The notes under the pieces: model-generated
What the model was told of the DNA's origin: nothing
The model's input: only the letters and a program-made list of their open reading frames with translations
The model's database searches: none
Origin: CAVVSQ01 sp963848825
Lineage (GTDB): Bacteria > Planctomycetota > Planctomycetia > Gemmatales > Gemmataceae
Direction of reading: 5' to 3'
NCBI GenBank assembly: GCA_963848825.1
Contig: CAWKFA010000004.1
Location: 1-64,000 of the forward strand
DNA: 64,000 bases
Translations under genes and position numbers: made by a program
Shown here: positions 9,088 through 19,661 of the stretch, piece after piece
How the letters are laid out: every line of letters starts with the position of its first letter
Position numbering within the stretch: position 1 is the stretch's first letter

Positions 9088-11773
9088 CTAGAAAATACCT
9101 TTCGCGCGGATGGTAACTCGCTGGACCACCGACAAATTCGTGGACGTGGTCACGGTCAGGATATGGGCGCCATCGACGGTGGGACGCACCCGCCACGTTA
9201 TGGGCACCGGCTGACGTTTGCCGTCGGCGCCTGGCGGGGCGGACGGCGGGACGTCTTGAGTGGCGCTCGAGTTTCCCAGCAACTCGAAACCCTTGGGCAG
9301 TTGCAGCGTCGCCTTTTCGCCTGGCTTCGGCTCGGCAACGTAGGCGACCACGGTCATCTCGCGGTTGACCGCCAGCGTGCCACCGACCGTCAGGCCAAGT
9401 TTGCCCCCCTTGACGTTGCCCAGCCCATAGGAGAAAGCCATCTCCCGGCTTGTTCCCGGCTTCATGTCGACCGGGTTCCAGTAGAGCACGACGGCCGAGT
9501 CTGTGCCCATATTTTCAAGGTTTACCCCCCACGCCCCGAAAAAGAATCCGGGCCAGTGCGTCAAGCTGACCCGATCCGGGGCCAACTTGTCCGCTAACTT
9601 CAGGTTGATTTGCACGATCGTGCCGGGATGATCGAGGTCGGGGTATTCCAGGGCTTGAATGAAGTCGGGAACGTCCTTCGCGGTCGGAAAATCCTTGAAG
9701 GTCGCCACCAGACCGCGCTCGCCCGGAACCGTAAAGGGAGTGCCGTCGTTATCGCCGATAAAAGTATCGATCAGCAATCGTAAGCCGATCTTGTGATTAC
9801 GTTGCCCCTTGTTCTCCACCTTGAACATGACAAGGCAGGTATCCAGTGGGCGCTTGTAATCGCCGGGGCCGATCTCGATGGCCTCGCCCGGCACAAGTTG
9901 CACGGTTTGCGTAACAAAGATTGGGTCGGGGGCGAACTGAAAAGTCGCGGTTTGGCCCCCGTAGTTGCCGACACTCGTTCCCTTCGTGGACCACTTGCCA
10001 AAGTCCTCCGAACCGAACGTCTTGGCTTTGCCGTCGATCATGACCACGGTGTTGTTGGTCCGGCCATAAGGGTCGAAAGTAAGGCGTTTGAGGTCGGACC
10101 TGTTGGGATTGGACGGATCGATCATTACCAGACCGAAACTCATCGAGTTCCTGAACTCCTTCTTGGTGCCCTGATCGAAAAATACAGCGAGGCGCGGGAC
10201 CGGATCAACCGCGGCGCTGTCGGGGCCGGCAAGAGTCACACCGGTGGGTTGACCGACGAGGTCGCGAAGCATCAGGATCAGCAGTACGACGGTCAGAACT
10301 ACGAGCGGAGCCAAATAAAGCCACGATGGTTTTTCTTTTTTCGGGAACTTGACATCAATAACCGGCACCGGCCCAGAACCGGACGGCGGCAGCGGTCGCT
10401 GGTGCGCGGGAACCGGAGCACTCAATGGGGGCGCCGGGACCAGTTCCGGCACGGCAATCGGCACGACCCGGACCGCGTCAGCCAGGGGCGTTGCCATGAT
10501 GGGTATGGCGTTCCCCGCCGCGGCGCCGGTTGGCAGCGCCATGGCGTGCACGGGCACATAATCCCCCGGAGACCCGCTGATGCTCAACTTCAAGGCAACG
10601 GGAAACTTCTGATTACCGTTGGCCGTCACGGTGATTTTCGCCTGCTGGGTTCGGCCCGGAGTCCACGGCACATTGATGGTGAGGGGAATGGCTGCCACCG
10701 TCGGATTTTTGGTCTCCTTCGGCTGTAGCCCCGGTAGCACCCAGGGCTGATCGCTGATGGCAAAGGCGAAGACATGTTTCTTTTCCGGTGTGCCGACAGC
10801 AATGGAAGCCGTTACCGTTTGCCCGGGGTCTCCCTTGAGATCGAGTCCCGGCGTCTTGAGTTCTACCTTCGGTGGTTTCGCCAGGCCGAGCGCTTCGAAA
10901 AACTGCTGCACGCCGCCGAGGCCGCCGACGTTTGGCCCCTGCACCGGATATATCCAGCCATTCTTCGTGAACCAGGTGGAGACAAGGCCTTTCTCGAACA
11001 GCGCGGCGGCTTCTTTTGGATGGGCGCGTGCTTTCTCCGCGATTTGCCGGGGGGTCAAGGAACCGGCCAGAATGCCCTCGGCAAAAGGTGTAATGGGTAC
11101 ATCGGCGCGCACGACGACCGTTACGGTCCCGGCGTTCGAATCGACTACCAGGCGCCCTTCCAGGGGCTGATTGCCCGCGCAAGAACTTGCCTTTGACATG
11201 GACCGTGATGCTTGATTCAGCTCCAAATTGAAAATGCTTCTGGGCCGCTGCCGGCCCCTCGCCGAAGGTGAGCCATTTGCAATCGGTGGCAACCGTGCCG
11301 AAAATCAAGCGCATGCCCAGGTTGCTCAGATGTAGATCGAGTTTGCGGTCGGTGTTCATGGGGAGGACACCGAGACTCAGCATGGTGGGCTCGACATGCA
11401 GCTTGGGCGGCTGCAACACCTGAGTGGGTAGCTTGACGAGGAGCTGATCGAGGCCCCGTTCCGCATCGGGAAAGCTGGCGGCTTCCTTGGCGGCCAGGGC
11501 CAGGTCCGCGCGCCCCAGGCCACCAAGAAAACTCGCGAAAAAGCCTTGCTTCAACAGATCGATGGCCGCGCGCCAGTGGTTTTGGCAGGTCGTGGCCAGC
11601 TGATCGAAATTGCGGCAGATCTGTCCGCCGGGAAACACGAATTGATGCGGAAAGGGAGCGGAGCCCGCGTTAATGGGACCGGCCGCGCCGCCGGTCAAGA
11701 TCGCGCCATCCCAATAACAAAAGACGGCGTCGCGCGGGTTGACGCGCCCGCACTGTCTGCAAACGTGGGTCAT
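9088..11773 (-). CDS. Zinc ribbon/Ig-like/membrane protein A (frameshifted)
   Basis: The protein starts with a zinc ribbon (MTHVCRQCGRVNP...FCYWDG), then a conserved block FVFPGG...FDQLATTC and a FLGGLGRADLALAAKEAA helix. Ig-like beta segments follow, then the motif TKNGWIYPVQGP...VQQFFEALGL, a proline-rich linker, one transmembrane helix (WLYLAPLVVLTVVLLILML) and a ~370-residue beta-rich C-terminal domain, predicted outside the cytoplasm. The frame breaks at the CCC run near 11174; removing one base joins GKFLRG to NQPLEG. The start is the ATG directly before the ribbon. A paralogue lies at 14050-16037. No named family is recognised. It sits between FHA genes, so a scaffold or sensor role is likely. 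Confidence 0.72.
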
Positions 11774-11901
11774 GGCTTGATCCTTGCCGAAGGCCGCCGC
11801 GGGCGGCCAGCGCGTCTCCAAGGGGCTCAGCTTGCCGTTGGGACGTTCTTCTCCCCGGACTCAGGCGGCCCAGAACGTACAGCGGCCCCTTCTTGGCGGC
11901 T

Positions 11902-12519
11902 CTAAACCTTTAACTTCAAATGAACCGTGCCGATCTGTATGACGTCATTTAAGAATAGCTGGCGCTTTTGGCCCGGGTGGATGCGTGCCCGATTCACGAA
12001 GGTGCCGTTGGCGCTGTTAAGGTCCTCAATCGTGAGCTGCCCCTGGGTCTCGTCCCAGTGCAGTACCGCGTGTTGGCGAGAACACCAAACTCGGTCTGGC
12101 GGTTCCTGGTCTTCCAGATCGATATCGACCGGTTTCTCGTCGGCGCGGCCAACGAAGTTAAGATCAGGATAGATGGGAAACTCCAGGCCGATCTTTTGAC
12201 CGCGAATGACCGCCAGTTTGGGAGTGGCCCCCGGCGCAAAGGGCGTACCTGTCGGTGTCTCCGTCGCGGCAGGCGCCGGAGCCGGCGAAGCCGCGGGTTC
12301 GACCAGGCCGGCCATCGGCAGCGTGATTTCGCTCGACGACGGTTCAACCACCGCAGCCATGGGGATGGGTTCCTCGACGACGGCCGCCATGGGGATCGCC
12401 TCGACGGGAGCGTCGGGCACAACCATGGGTATGGGCACCGAACTCAAATCGGACTTGCATTGTTCACAGAACAAGGCCCCGTCTTCATTATCGAACCCAC
12501 AAAAGGGACATTTCATCAT
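11902..12519 (-). CDS. Zinc ribbon-FHA adaptor protein
   Basis: A 205-residue soluble protein. Residues 1-24 form a zinc ribbon (CPFC...CEQC). A ~80-residue linker with repeated EPIPMAAVVE-like units follows, then an FHA domain at ~105-205 with FVGR, CSRQHAVL and NSANGTFVN, the standard phosphothreonine-binding signature. GGAGG lies 11 bases before the start; a second ATG directly follows the first. It lies between the vWA gene and zinc-ribbon protein A on the same strand. It probably reads the phosphorylation state set by the local kinase and phosphatase. Confidence 0.9.
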   Translation of the reverse strand: MMKCPFCGFDNEDGALFCEQCKSDLSSVPIPMVVPDAPVEAIPMAAVVEEPIPMAAVVEPSSSEITLPMAGLVEPAASPAPAPAATETPTGTPFAPGATPKLAVIRGQKIGLEFPIYPDLNFVGRADEKPVDIDLEDQEPPDRVWCSRQHAVLHWDETQGQLTIEDLNSANGTFVNRARIHPGQKRQLFLNDVIQIGTVHLKLKV

Positions 12520-12575
12520 GATGGCAATTACCTCCAGACGAGTATTCTTCGTTAAAGCGCCAGGGTGTTATTTAT

Positions 12576-13866
12576 TCAAGGGGTCGCGGGCATTTCCTCG
12601 GCGAGACGCGCTGAATCTTCCATGGCCAGCTGCGTCTTCTTGGAGACGCGGCCGCCGGCATTCAATTCCTGCAGGACCTGCTTGGCGAGCATGGTCTTTT
12701 TCGCGGCGCGCGGCCCGAGCAGCTCGCCCTTCTTCTCGATCTCCTGGGCAACCCGCTGCACTTCGGCCTTGTTGTCCGCGGCGATCGCCTTTTGCAAGTT
12801 GTTGTTGAGCTCGAAAATCTGCACTTCGTCGATGTGCCGCGCCACCTCGGCATTGATGTAGCCGTGCCCCGCCGCGGTGTAGGTGATCTCCAGGGGCATG
12901 GGACCGGACGTTTCACGCGTGCCCGTGCCGAGATCGTAGGTAATTTCCAGCTGGGCAATGACAAATTTGCCGTCCGGCCTTTTCGGCAAGCTCAAATCCA
13001 AAACATAGCGGGAGGACAGGTCTTTTTGCAAGGTGCCAATGCTCACCAGGTGGTGGCGCTCTTCCGGCTCCTCCATCTTCAGTTCCTGAATCTCCGGGAC
13101 AACTTGCCGGCAACGTTTGATTCTTACGTCCTTCATCGGCCGCAGGTGCATTTCCACGTTCATGAAGGCCGAGGCTGCCAGTGTCTCGAACTCCTCCACG
13201 AATACCCGTTCCGCTTCGCCGGCGTCGTTGACGTCGATGTAGTACCATTTGCCCTCGCTCAACTTGGCGAGGTCCTTGATGAGCGCCGCCTTCCAGTCCA
13301 GGCCGACGCCCATCATGGTCAGGTGCACCTTGATATCGTGAGCCCGCGCAGCCAGTTCGCGGCATTCTTGCTCACCGGAAGTTTCGCCGTCCGTGAGCAC
13401 GACGACCTGCGATAGCTTGCCGGGCGACGCCAGCTTCTCGATTTCGTCAAGGGCCAGCCGCAAGCCATCGTTCATGGCCGTCCCACCCGGGTCAACGTCG
13501 TACATGTCGATCTTGCGAATGACTTCTTCAATTTGCGCCTTGTCGGAAATCTTGGTGGGAGGCAGGAGCACGAGCGCGTTGTGGGCAAACGCCACGATGG
13601 TCATCGTGTCATCTTCTTTTAGCTTGCGCAGGCGCCGCGATGGCGGCATCCTGAATCCGTTTCAGCCGGCTTATGCCGGTGCCATCTTCCTCGTACATGG
13701 AACCGGAGACGTCGAGCACCAGGGCCACGTTGAGGCCCATGGCCTGGCCGGCCGGCCCAAGCCCCGTCGGGATCAACTTGATAAGTGCATAGCTGGCCAC
13801 CGATTCACCGGCCACCGCAATACTATTGCGATGCATCATGCGTTCGACATGGATTTTTGCCGTCAT
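12576..13866 (-). CDS. von Willebrand A (TerY-like) metal-binding protein (frameshifted)
   Basis: The vWA domain has a complete metal-ion-dependent adhesion site: DVSGSM at residues 52-57, the GGTAM threonine and the TDGET aspartate. A beta-rich region and a helical, charged tail follow (to ~430 residues). The frame breaks near 13630 in a GC-rich stretch between QDAAIAAPAQ and KLKEDDTM. No signal peptide is visible, so it is cytoplasmic. The combination of a cytosolic vWA protein with a zinc-ribbon kinase and a PP2C matches the TerY-P triad described from comparative genomics. It is a likely phosphorylation target or scaffold. It starts the 3' half of the locus, after a ~180-bp gap. Confidence 0.85.
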
Positions 13867-14049
13867 CGTTCAAAAACCTCGGAAAACAAAGGTTCGTCTA
13901 CTAGCGGCGGCCGCCGGGGGACAACCGAGAAGACCTGGCGCGGCACGAAATTCAGCCGATTTTTAGCATACCTTGCCCAGGAAGAGCCAGCAATAGGGCG
14001 GTGGGATTTTGTCGCGAAAAGTCAGAGGAAAAGGCACAAAATCGTCATA

Positions 14050-16037
14050 TTAGACACCACAGAGATGCTCCAGCCGGCGCAGCCCGCACCACCGGCATAA
14101 CGTGGCAACACCTTTCTGCACGGGCCGTAGCAACCGGCGCCGGCAGGACGCTACTGGAACCAGGAACAGGCCGGCGAGCGCACCGCAGGCCGCCCAGCAG
14201 AGGGGCACGCCAAACACCCATAGCGCCAGCATGGCCGGCCCGCTGGCGTGTCCGGCGAACAGCAGGCCCCATAATGCCTGGGGCACGATCTCGACCACCA
14301 GAAACAAGCTGCCCAGCGTGACACTCCCCGCCACCCCCGCGACGGCCCCCGCGACAATCCCCCAGGGGACTTCGGCCAGACCGCCACCGTAAGTGTAGAT
14401 GAGCACGCCGCCCAGGAGGGCGCCGACCCACCAGGTCCAGAGCACCAGCCAACGCAAAAAATAGCTGGTGTAATAATGGCGAAATTCGCCGGCCGCGACG
14501 TTACCCGCGCGTGCTGGATCAAACAGCCGCGCCGGCAGCTCGCTCTCCGTCCCGCTCATGATCCCCACCCACGGCAATTGCAACGAAGCGCCCGTCGGCC
14601 ACGCCAGGCTGCCGCCGGAAGGAACTATATCCAACTTGGCGGCGGCCGCGGCCGCAACCGCGGACCGCCCTCCCAGGTCCACCAGCGGTACCAGCAGCAG
14701 CCTCAAACAGAAAAACGCAATCGCCATGGACAGGACAGGCCCCCACCAGCCTCTTGAGGCAAGAGGCACGCTTGCTTTGACCGCGCTGCGCCCGTGACGA
14801 TGATCGGCGCCGGACCAGCCACTTCATGACGTCCCGGCATGCCCCGGACATCGGCCGTGACCTTTAGCGTCAAAACCTTGCCGCCATTGGCGGTTACCCG
14901 CAGGTTCCCGCCCAACGGCTGGGCGGCGCCGCTGGCGGCCTGCCGTGGATCAATCTCAAAGGCGATCGTGGCTTGTTGCGGGCCGCCGACTTGAGGCGTC
15001 AGCACGCGCAGCCACGAACTGTCACTGACGACTTCGCCGTAGACCCATTTTTTGGCCGTGGTTTGCAGTGCAAGTTGCGAACGAACGGTTTCGTAGTAGC
15101 TACAGCTAACGCGCATCTCGGTCCGAGCCAGTTCGACCACCGGCGGCTTCGAGAGGCCCATCGTTTCAAAAAACTGTTGCACGCCGGCCACGCCTTTGGC
15201 CTTGGTGCCCTGGACCGGAAAATTCCAGCCATTGTCGGTAAACCATTGGCTAATCTCGCCATTTTCCAGCATCGGCACTGCAGGTTTGGGAAACTTACGC
15301 ATTCGTTCCGCCATTTCGCGAGGCGTCCGGGCGCCCTGGAAAGGCTGCTTCGCGAACGGGTGGGCGACCAGGTCCATGCGGGCCATCACTTCGACCACGC
15401 CGCCGTTGGTGATGACGGTAAGCTTGGCCCCGAACGTGCCGCCGGCGGGCAAATGCCGCGTGTCCACCAGTATCGCCAGCTGTTGTTCGCGCGGTGTGGC
15501 GATCGCGCACTGCTTCGGATTGGCCCCTTCGAGTTTCAGCCAGGCATTGCCCTCCGTGACCGTCAAGGTGCCCTGGAGAATGCCCTGGCCCTGGTTGGTG
15601 ATGAATAATTGAATTTGTCGTTGTTCCCCCGCCAGCAGATGGCCGAACTGCAGGCGCCTCGGATTGATGTCGATTTTCGGGGCCTGGGTTTGAATGACAG
15701 GCAGGGCGTCCAGAAAGCGCGTGAGCGCGATGTCCGCATCCGGGTTGGCGGCCGCTTCCTGGGCTGCCTTGGCAAGATCGGTACGGCCCAGGCCGCCGAA
15801 AAATTGGGCGAAGGTGCCCTGGCGCAACAGGTCGCGCACGGCGGGCCACTCATCGCGGCAACCGCGGGCGAAGTCGTCGAATGTCGGGCAGCGACGGCCC
15901 GAGGGAAACACAAATTCCCGTGCCAGCCGATGAAACGAACCATCCTGACGCGAGCGCAGCTCGGCCCCGTCGAAATGGCAAAAACCAGCCGTTTCTGGGT
16001 TGGCACGCTGACAGCGGGGACAGAAAAGGACTGGCAT
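14050..16037 (-). CDS. Zinc ribbon/Ig-like/membrane protein B (frameshifted)
   Basis: Paralogue of the protein at 9088-11773. It has an N-terminal ribbon (LFCPRCQRANP...FCHFDG), the FVFPSG block, a FFGGLGRTDLAKAAQEAA helix, Ig-like segments, and TDNGWNFPVQGT...VQQFFETMGL. The C-terminal part differs: ~240 residues with about four membrane helices (WLVLWTWWVGALLGGVLIYTY and later segments). The frame changes near 14770, where VTGAARSK passes to the PLASRGWWGPVLSMA frame. The start at 16037 is the ATG before the ribbon. Function unknown; the paralogy and its FHA neighbour suggest an equivalent role with a different membrane anchor. Confidence 0.68.
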
Positions 16038-16112
16038 TATTGGTTCACTTCTTCCGCCGCGGTGCGCCGGGTGGGACAAGAACACCCGCGGCTACAGGCG
16101 CCGGGCTGGCGG

Positions 16113-17058
16113 TCATGGGCGGCGCTTTTTCTTGTGCCGCTGGGAGGCAGACCGCAATTGAAAGCGCAGCAGCACGTTGCCCAGTTGAATGCGGTCGCCG
16201 TCATGGAGCTCCGCCGCCTGCGCCACGGGACGCTCGTTGACCTGGGTTTGTTCAGGCGGCGCGCCATTATTGACCAGCACGTAATTGGGGCCGTTACGTT
16301 TAATGAGGCAATGCTGCTTCTCCACCTTCATGTCCCGGAAGAGAGCGATATCCGCATGTTCGGCGCGGCCGAGCAACATCACGGGCTTGGCCAGCGCGTA
16401 TTCGCGCCCTTCCTGCCAGCCGCGCAGCACGCGCAAATTCGCCGGCTGAAAGACGGATTGCACCAGCGCCGACAGCGACCCAATGCAGGCACCGAGGATG
16501 ACGAGGCCAAGCGCGCTCCAGAAATAGGTCGTGGAGAGCGAGGCGCAGCGCGAAGGAGTGAAACAACTCGAACAGTACCCCGCCCAGAAAGCCACCCAAC
16601 GCGCCGCCCAACGTTCCATAGCTAAATTTACCTAAAGAACGCGCCGCGATGCCTTCGCTCATGCCGATGGCGATGCCCAGGAGGCACCAGCCCAGCCCCC
16701 GCGCCAGCATGGTGGCGACCAAACTGGCGCCCAGCAGGCGGATGAAAAGATGATTGACCTGGTCGCCGCAATACATGCCCAGCGCACCGCCCACGAGCCC
16801 GAGCAGCACCCCGTAAGACGCCAGCCGCGCAAAGCGGACGGGCGCCTGATCGCGAATGGCCTCCACGCTCACCACGAAATAACCGATCAGGCCGCCGATC
16901 ACGGCGCCGCCCAACAGCGTGTTGACATCTTGCGCGGACAGAAACAAGAAGACGCGCTGCGCACCTGGATTCTTTTCTCCCAGGACGCCGAACAGCACCC
17001 ATCCCAGCAGCCCCCCCAAGGCTCCAAAGACGGCATTGAAATAAATTCGGCTCAGCAT
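16113..17058 (-). CDS. Polytopic membrane protein with C-terminal FHA domain (frameshifted)
   Basis: About six glycine-rich membrane segments (FGALGGLLGWVLFGVLGE, LLGGAVIGGLIGYFVV, GTLGGALGGFLGGVLFELF) are followed by an FHA domain (LLGRAEHADIAL, VEKQHCLI, QVNERPV). The frame breaks near 16540, between FELFHSF and STTYFWSALGL. The ATG at 17058 lies one base after the DUF1080 stop codon, so the two genes are probably translationally coupled. Same architecture as the protein at 8074-9087. It probably tethers phosphothreonine-bearing partners to the membrane. Confidence 0.78.
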
Positions 17059-17059
17059 T

Positions 17060-18412
17060 CTATTGCAATTCCCGAATGAACAGGTTCGCGAACTCCACCG
17101 GATCGCCATGATCCTGAAGCGCGATCGGCCCGCGTGGAGCGACTCCGGGCAGCTGGGCGTTGTCGATAACCGTTGTGCCGTTGAGCTTCACGGTGACCCG
17201 GTCACCTTTCATTGTAATGAACATGCGGTTCCATTTGCCCGGCTCGGCATCGGCCTTTACCTTGGGCGTGACCGCCGCGCGGACCTCGGGCGGCAAGCTT
17301 TTGTCCATGCGATAGCCATAAACCTCGCCGGAACCAATGGGCCAGCTCCAGATATTGATCTGGCTCTTGATGGACCCGCGCAGGTAAATGCCGCTATCGC
17401 CAAAATCGACGATCTCAACCTCTTTTTCTTTACCACTGGCATCTTTTTCATGTTCGCCGCTGGGCAGGATCACGGGTACGAGTTTTTTCTTCTTGGAGTC
17501 TCGCGGAAAGCGCCAGTCGCACATGAACTCGAAGTCGCCGTACTCATTTTCGCTCCAGAGGTTCTTTTCCTTGGCCTGGCTCTTGCCATCATATACCAGC
17601 CGCCAATCGCTCGGCCGCCAGTGGCCCACGTGGCCTGGGTCCTGTTTCCAGTGGGACAGGTCCAGCCCGGTGAATAGGCTCTTAAAGCCCCGGTCAACGT
17701 CGGCGATCTCGTCCGGCGCTGGCGACGTGCTGGGCAGCTCTTTGATCTTGATGTTCTTGAACCAGCATTCGGCCCCCTCGGATTCCAGCGCGAGATAGCC
17801 CTTGCGCGGCGTGCATTTGCTGACCCCGCTCACCTCCTTGCCATTGACGTGCAGTTTTATGACGCCGTTGTTGGCTTCGACGCGATAATGGTTCCATTCG
17901 CCGCCCCCCTTGGTCCGATTTTCACTCGGCAAGCAGCGTTCCGCGCCATCGGGGTGCGGCCGATCTGGCGTGCAATGCGCGCCCCAAATACTGAAGAGGT
18001 CCCCCTGGCTGGTGTAGATAATGTCCCCTTTTTTGTTCTTCCCGGTTAGATTGACAAGCACCTGCACCTCGATGCCGCGCGTATAACCGGTTCCCTGCGC
18101 GGGCACCGGGTCGCCCCAGACAAACAGGCCCGAATTGCCGACTTCTTTCTTGTTGACGTGCTGCCAATCCATTTCCAGGATAAAGTTCTCGTACTGGCGG
18201 TCGGTGCGGAGAAAGCCCGTCGGCTTCCCCGTCGTGATCACCATGCCATCTCTGACAAAAAACGTGCTCGGATGGCAATTGACGTTCACCCAGCCGGTCA
18301 AATCAGTGCCGTTAAACAGCGGGCGAAACCCTTCCTCCTCCGCGCTGGAACCGGCGGCCAGGAGCGCCAGAACGGCCATGGCGACATAAACTAAGCGGCG
18401 GCAAGCAATCAT
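17060..18412 (-). CDS. Secreted protein with two DUF1080 domains
   Basis: After a signal peptide (MIACRRLVYVAMAVLALLAAGSS) two similar DUF1080 (3-keto-disaccharide hydrolase, concanavalin-like fold) domains follow at ~28-215 and ~225-450. They are marked by FRPLFNGTDLTGWVNV and FKSLFTGLDLSHWKQD, with GNSGLFVWG and GDSGIYLRG in the cores. DUF1080 proteins are abundant in planctomycetes and act on or bind glycans outside the cytoplasm. GGAG 11 bases upstream supports the start at 18412 over longer frames. It heads the minus-strand block and is coupled to the FHA membrane gene, but need not share its function. Confidence 0.9.
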   Translation of the reverse strand: MIACRRLVYVAMAVLALLAAGSSAEEEGFRPLFNGTDLTGWVNVNCHPSTFFVRDGMVITTGKPTGFLRTDRQYENFILEMDWQHVNKKEVGNSGLFVWGDPVPAQGTGYTRGIEVQVLVNLTGKNKKGDIIYTSQGDLFSIWGAHCTPDRPHPDGAERCLPSENRTKGGGEWNHYRVEANNGVIKLHVNGKEVSGVSKCTPRKGYLALESEGAECWFKNIKIKELPSTSPAPDEIADVDRGFKSLFTGLDLSHWKQDPGHVGHWRPSDWRLVYDGKSQAKEKNLWSENEYGDFEFMCDWRFPRDSKKKKLVPVILPSGEHEKDASGKEKEVEIVDFGDSGIYLRGSIKSQINIWSWPIGSGEVYGYRMDKSLPPEVRAAVTPKVKADAEPGKWNRMFITMKGDRVTVKLNGTTVIDNAQLPGVAPRGPIALQDHGDPVEFANLFIRELQ

Positions 18413-18660
18413 GATGCGTTCTCCAGGGACTTGGACGGGGAGTGCGTGGCGGCGGTTGTCTGTTCCAGGTTGAGCGTAATGCTTCTTGAGCCTATCGCTT
18501 CGAGGCCTACCTTGCAAGCGGGTTGTTCTCGCGATTTTCCAGCCATAAGCTATGTTGGACCTGACCGCGAGCAACTCGTTCGCGATAGCCATAGAAAATG
18601 GACAGTATGCGCTCCCGGCGGCCTCTACCAACCCTTTAAATCAGCAGCAAGGCAGTTCTC

Positions 18661-19661
18661 ATGACACAGCGCGGTATTGTTGGCGTCACTGACTATTTGA
18701 CCGAGAAGGACCAGGAACTCGCCGTCCTCGCCGACGTGGCCGACGTCCGGTTGCTCGGAGGGGATTCCGAAGAACAGGTATTGGACCTGGCCGGGACGCT
18801 CGATGCGCTCCTGGTGTATCATACGACCAAGATCACGGAAAAGTTGATTGCCGCCATGACCAAATGCCGGGGCATCGTCCGCTGCGGCGTCGGCTACGAC
18901 AATGTCGATCTACGGGCAGCGGGCAGTCGCGGCATCGTCGTTTGCAATGTTCCCGACTATGGCACGGAAGAAGTCGCCGACCACGCCTTGATGATGTTGC
19001 TGGCCAGCGCCCGCCGGCTTATGCCCGCCGATCGCGCCATTCGCGCCGGCAGCTGGTCCAGGGAGGTCCATACCGGCACGCCCCGTTTACGCGGCCGCAC
19101 CCTGGGCATCGTTGGCCTGGGGCGCATAGGTTCGGCCCTGGCGCTGCGTGCCAAGGTCCTGGGCATGCGCGTCGTCTTTTACGATCCCTTTAAAGCCGAC
19201 GGCTTCGACAAGGCGCTGGGCGTCGAGCGCTGCCAGCAGCTGGACGAATTGCTCAGGCAAGCCGAGTTCGTCAGTCTGCACTGTCCCTTGACGAGCGCGA
19301 CGCGCCATCTGCTGAACGCGCGCACGCTGGCGCTGTTGCCGCGCGGGGCGTACGTGATCAACACCGCGCGGGCCGTGCGTCGATCAAAACGCGCTGTACG
19401 ACGCCCTGGAAAGCGGCCAGGTCAGTCATGCGGCGCTGGATGTCTTGGAACGCGAGCCACTGGACGACGAGCGCATTCGCCAGCACCCGCGTATGTTGCT
19501 CACGCCGCACTCGGCCTATTACTCGGTGGAAGGCTTCAGTGAAATGCGCAGCCAAGGGCGCCCTCGAGGGGCGTCGCCTGGTGCTCGGAGAGGCCGTCCG
19601 CAATCCCGTCAACTTGCCTTATCTGGTCAACCCACGCTGCGTCCTGCCCCAGGCGCCATGA
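18661..19661 (+). CDS. D-isomer-specific 2-hydroxyacid dehydrogenase (two frameshifts)
   Basis: The N-terminal substrate domain and NAD domain are clear: GIVGLGRIGSALALRAK is the Rossmann glycine motif, RCGVGYDNVDL and NVPDYGTEEVADH are family signatures, and HCPLTSATRHLLN precedes the catalytic region. The frame breaks near 19378 (after NTARAV, before VDQNALYDAL) and at a CC pair at 19552 (after EMRS, before KGALEGRRLVLGE). Catalytic Arg, Glu and His are all present once joined (H in LLTPHSAYYS). It resembles phosphoglycerate dehydrogenase and C-terminal-binding-protein relatives; the substrate is not predictable. It is divergent from the DUF1080 gene and convergent with the helicase gene, whose stop follows immediately. 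Confidence 0.83.
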
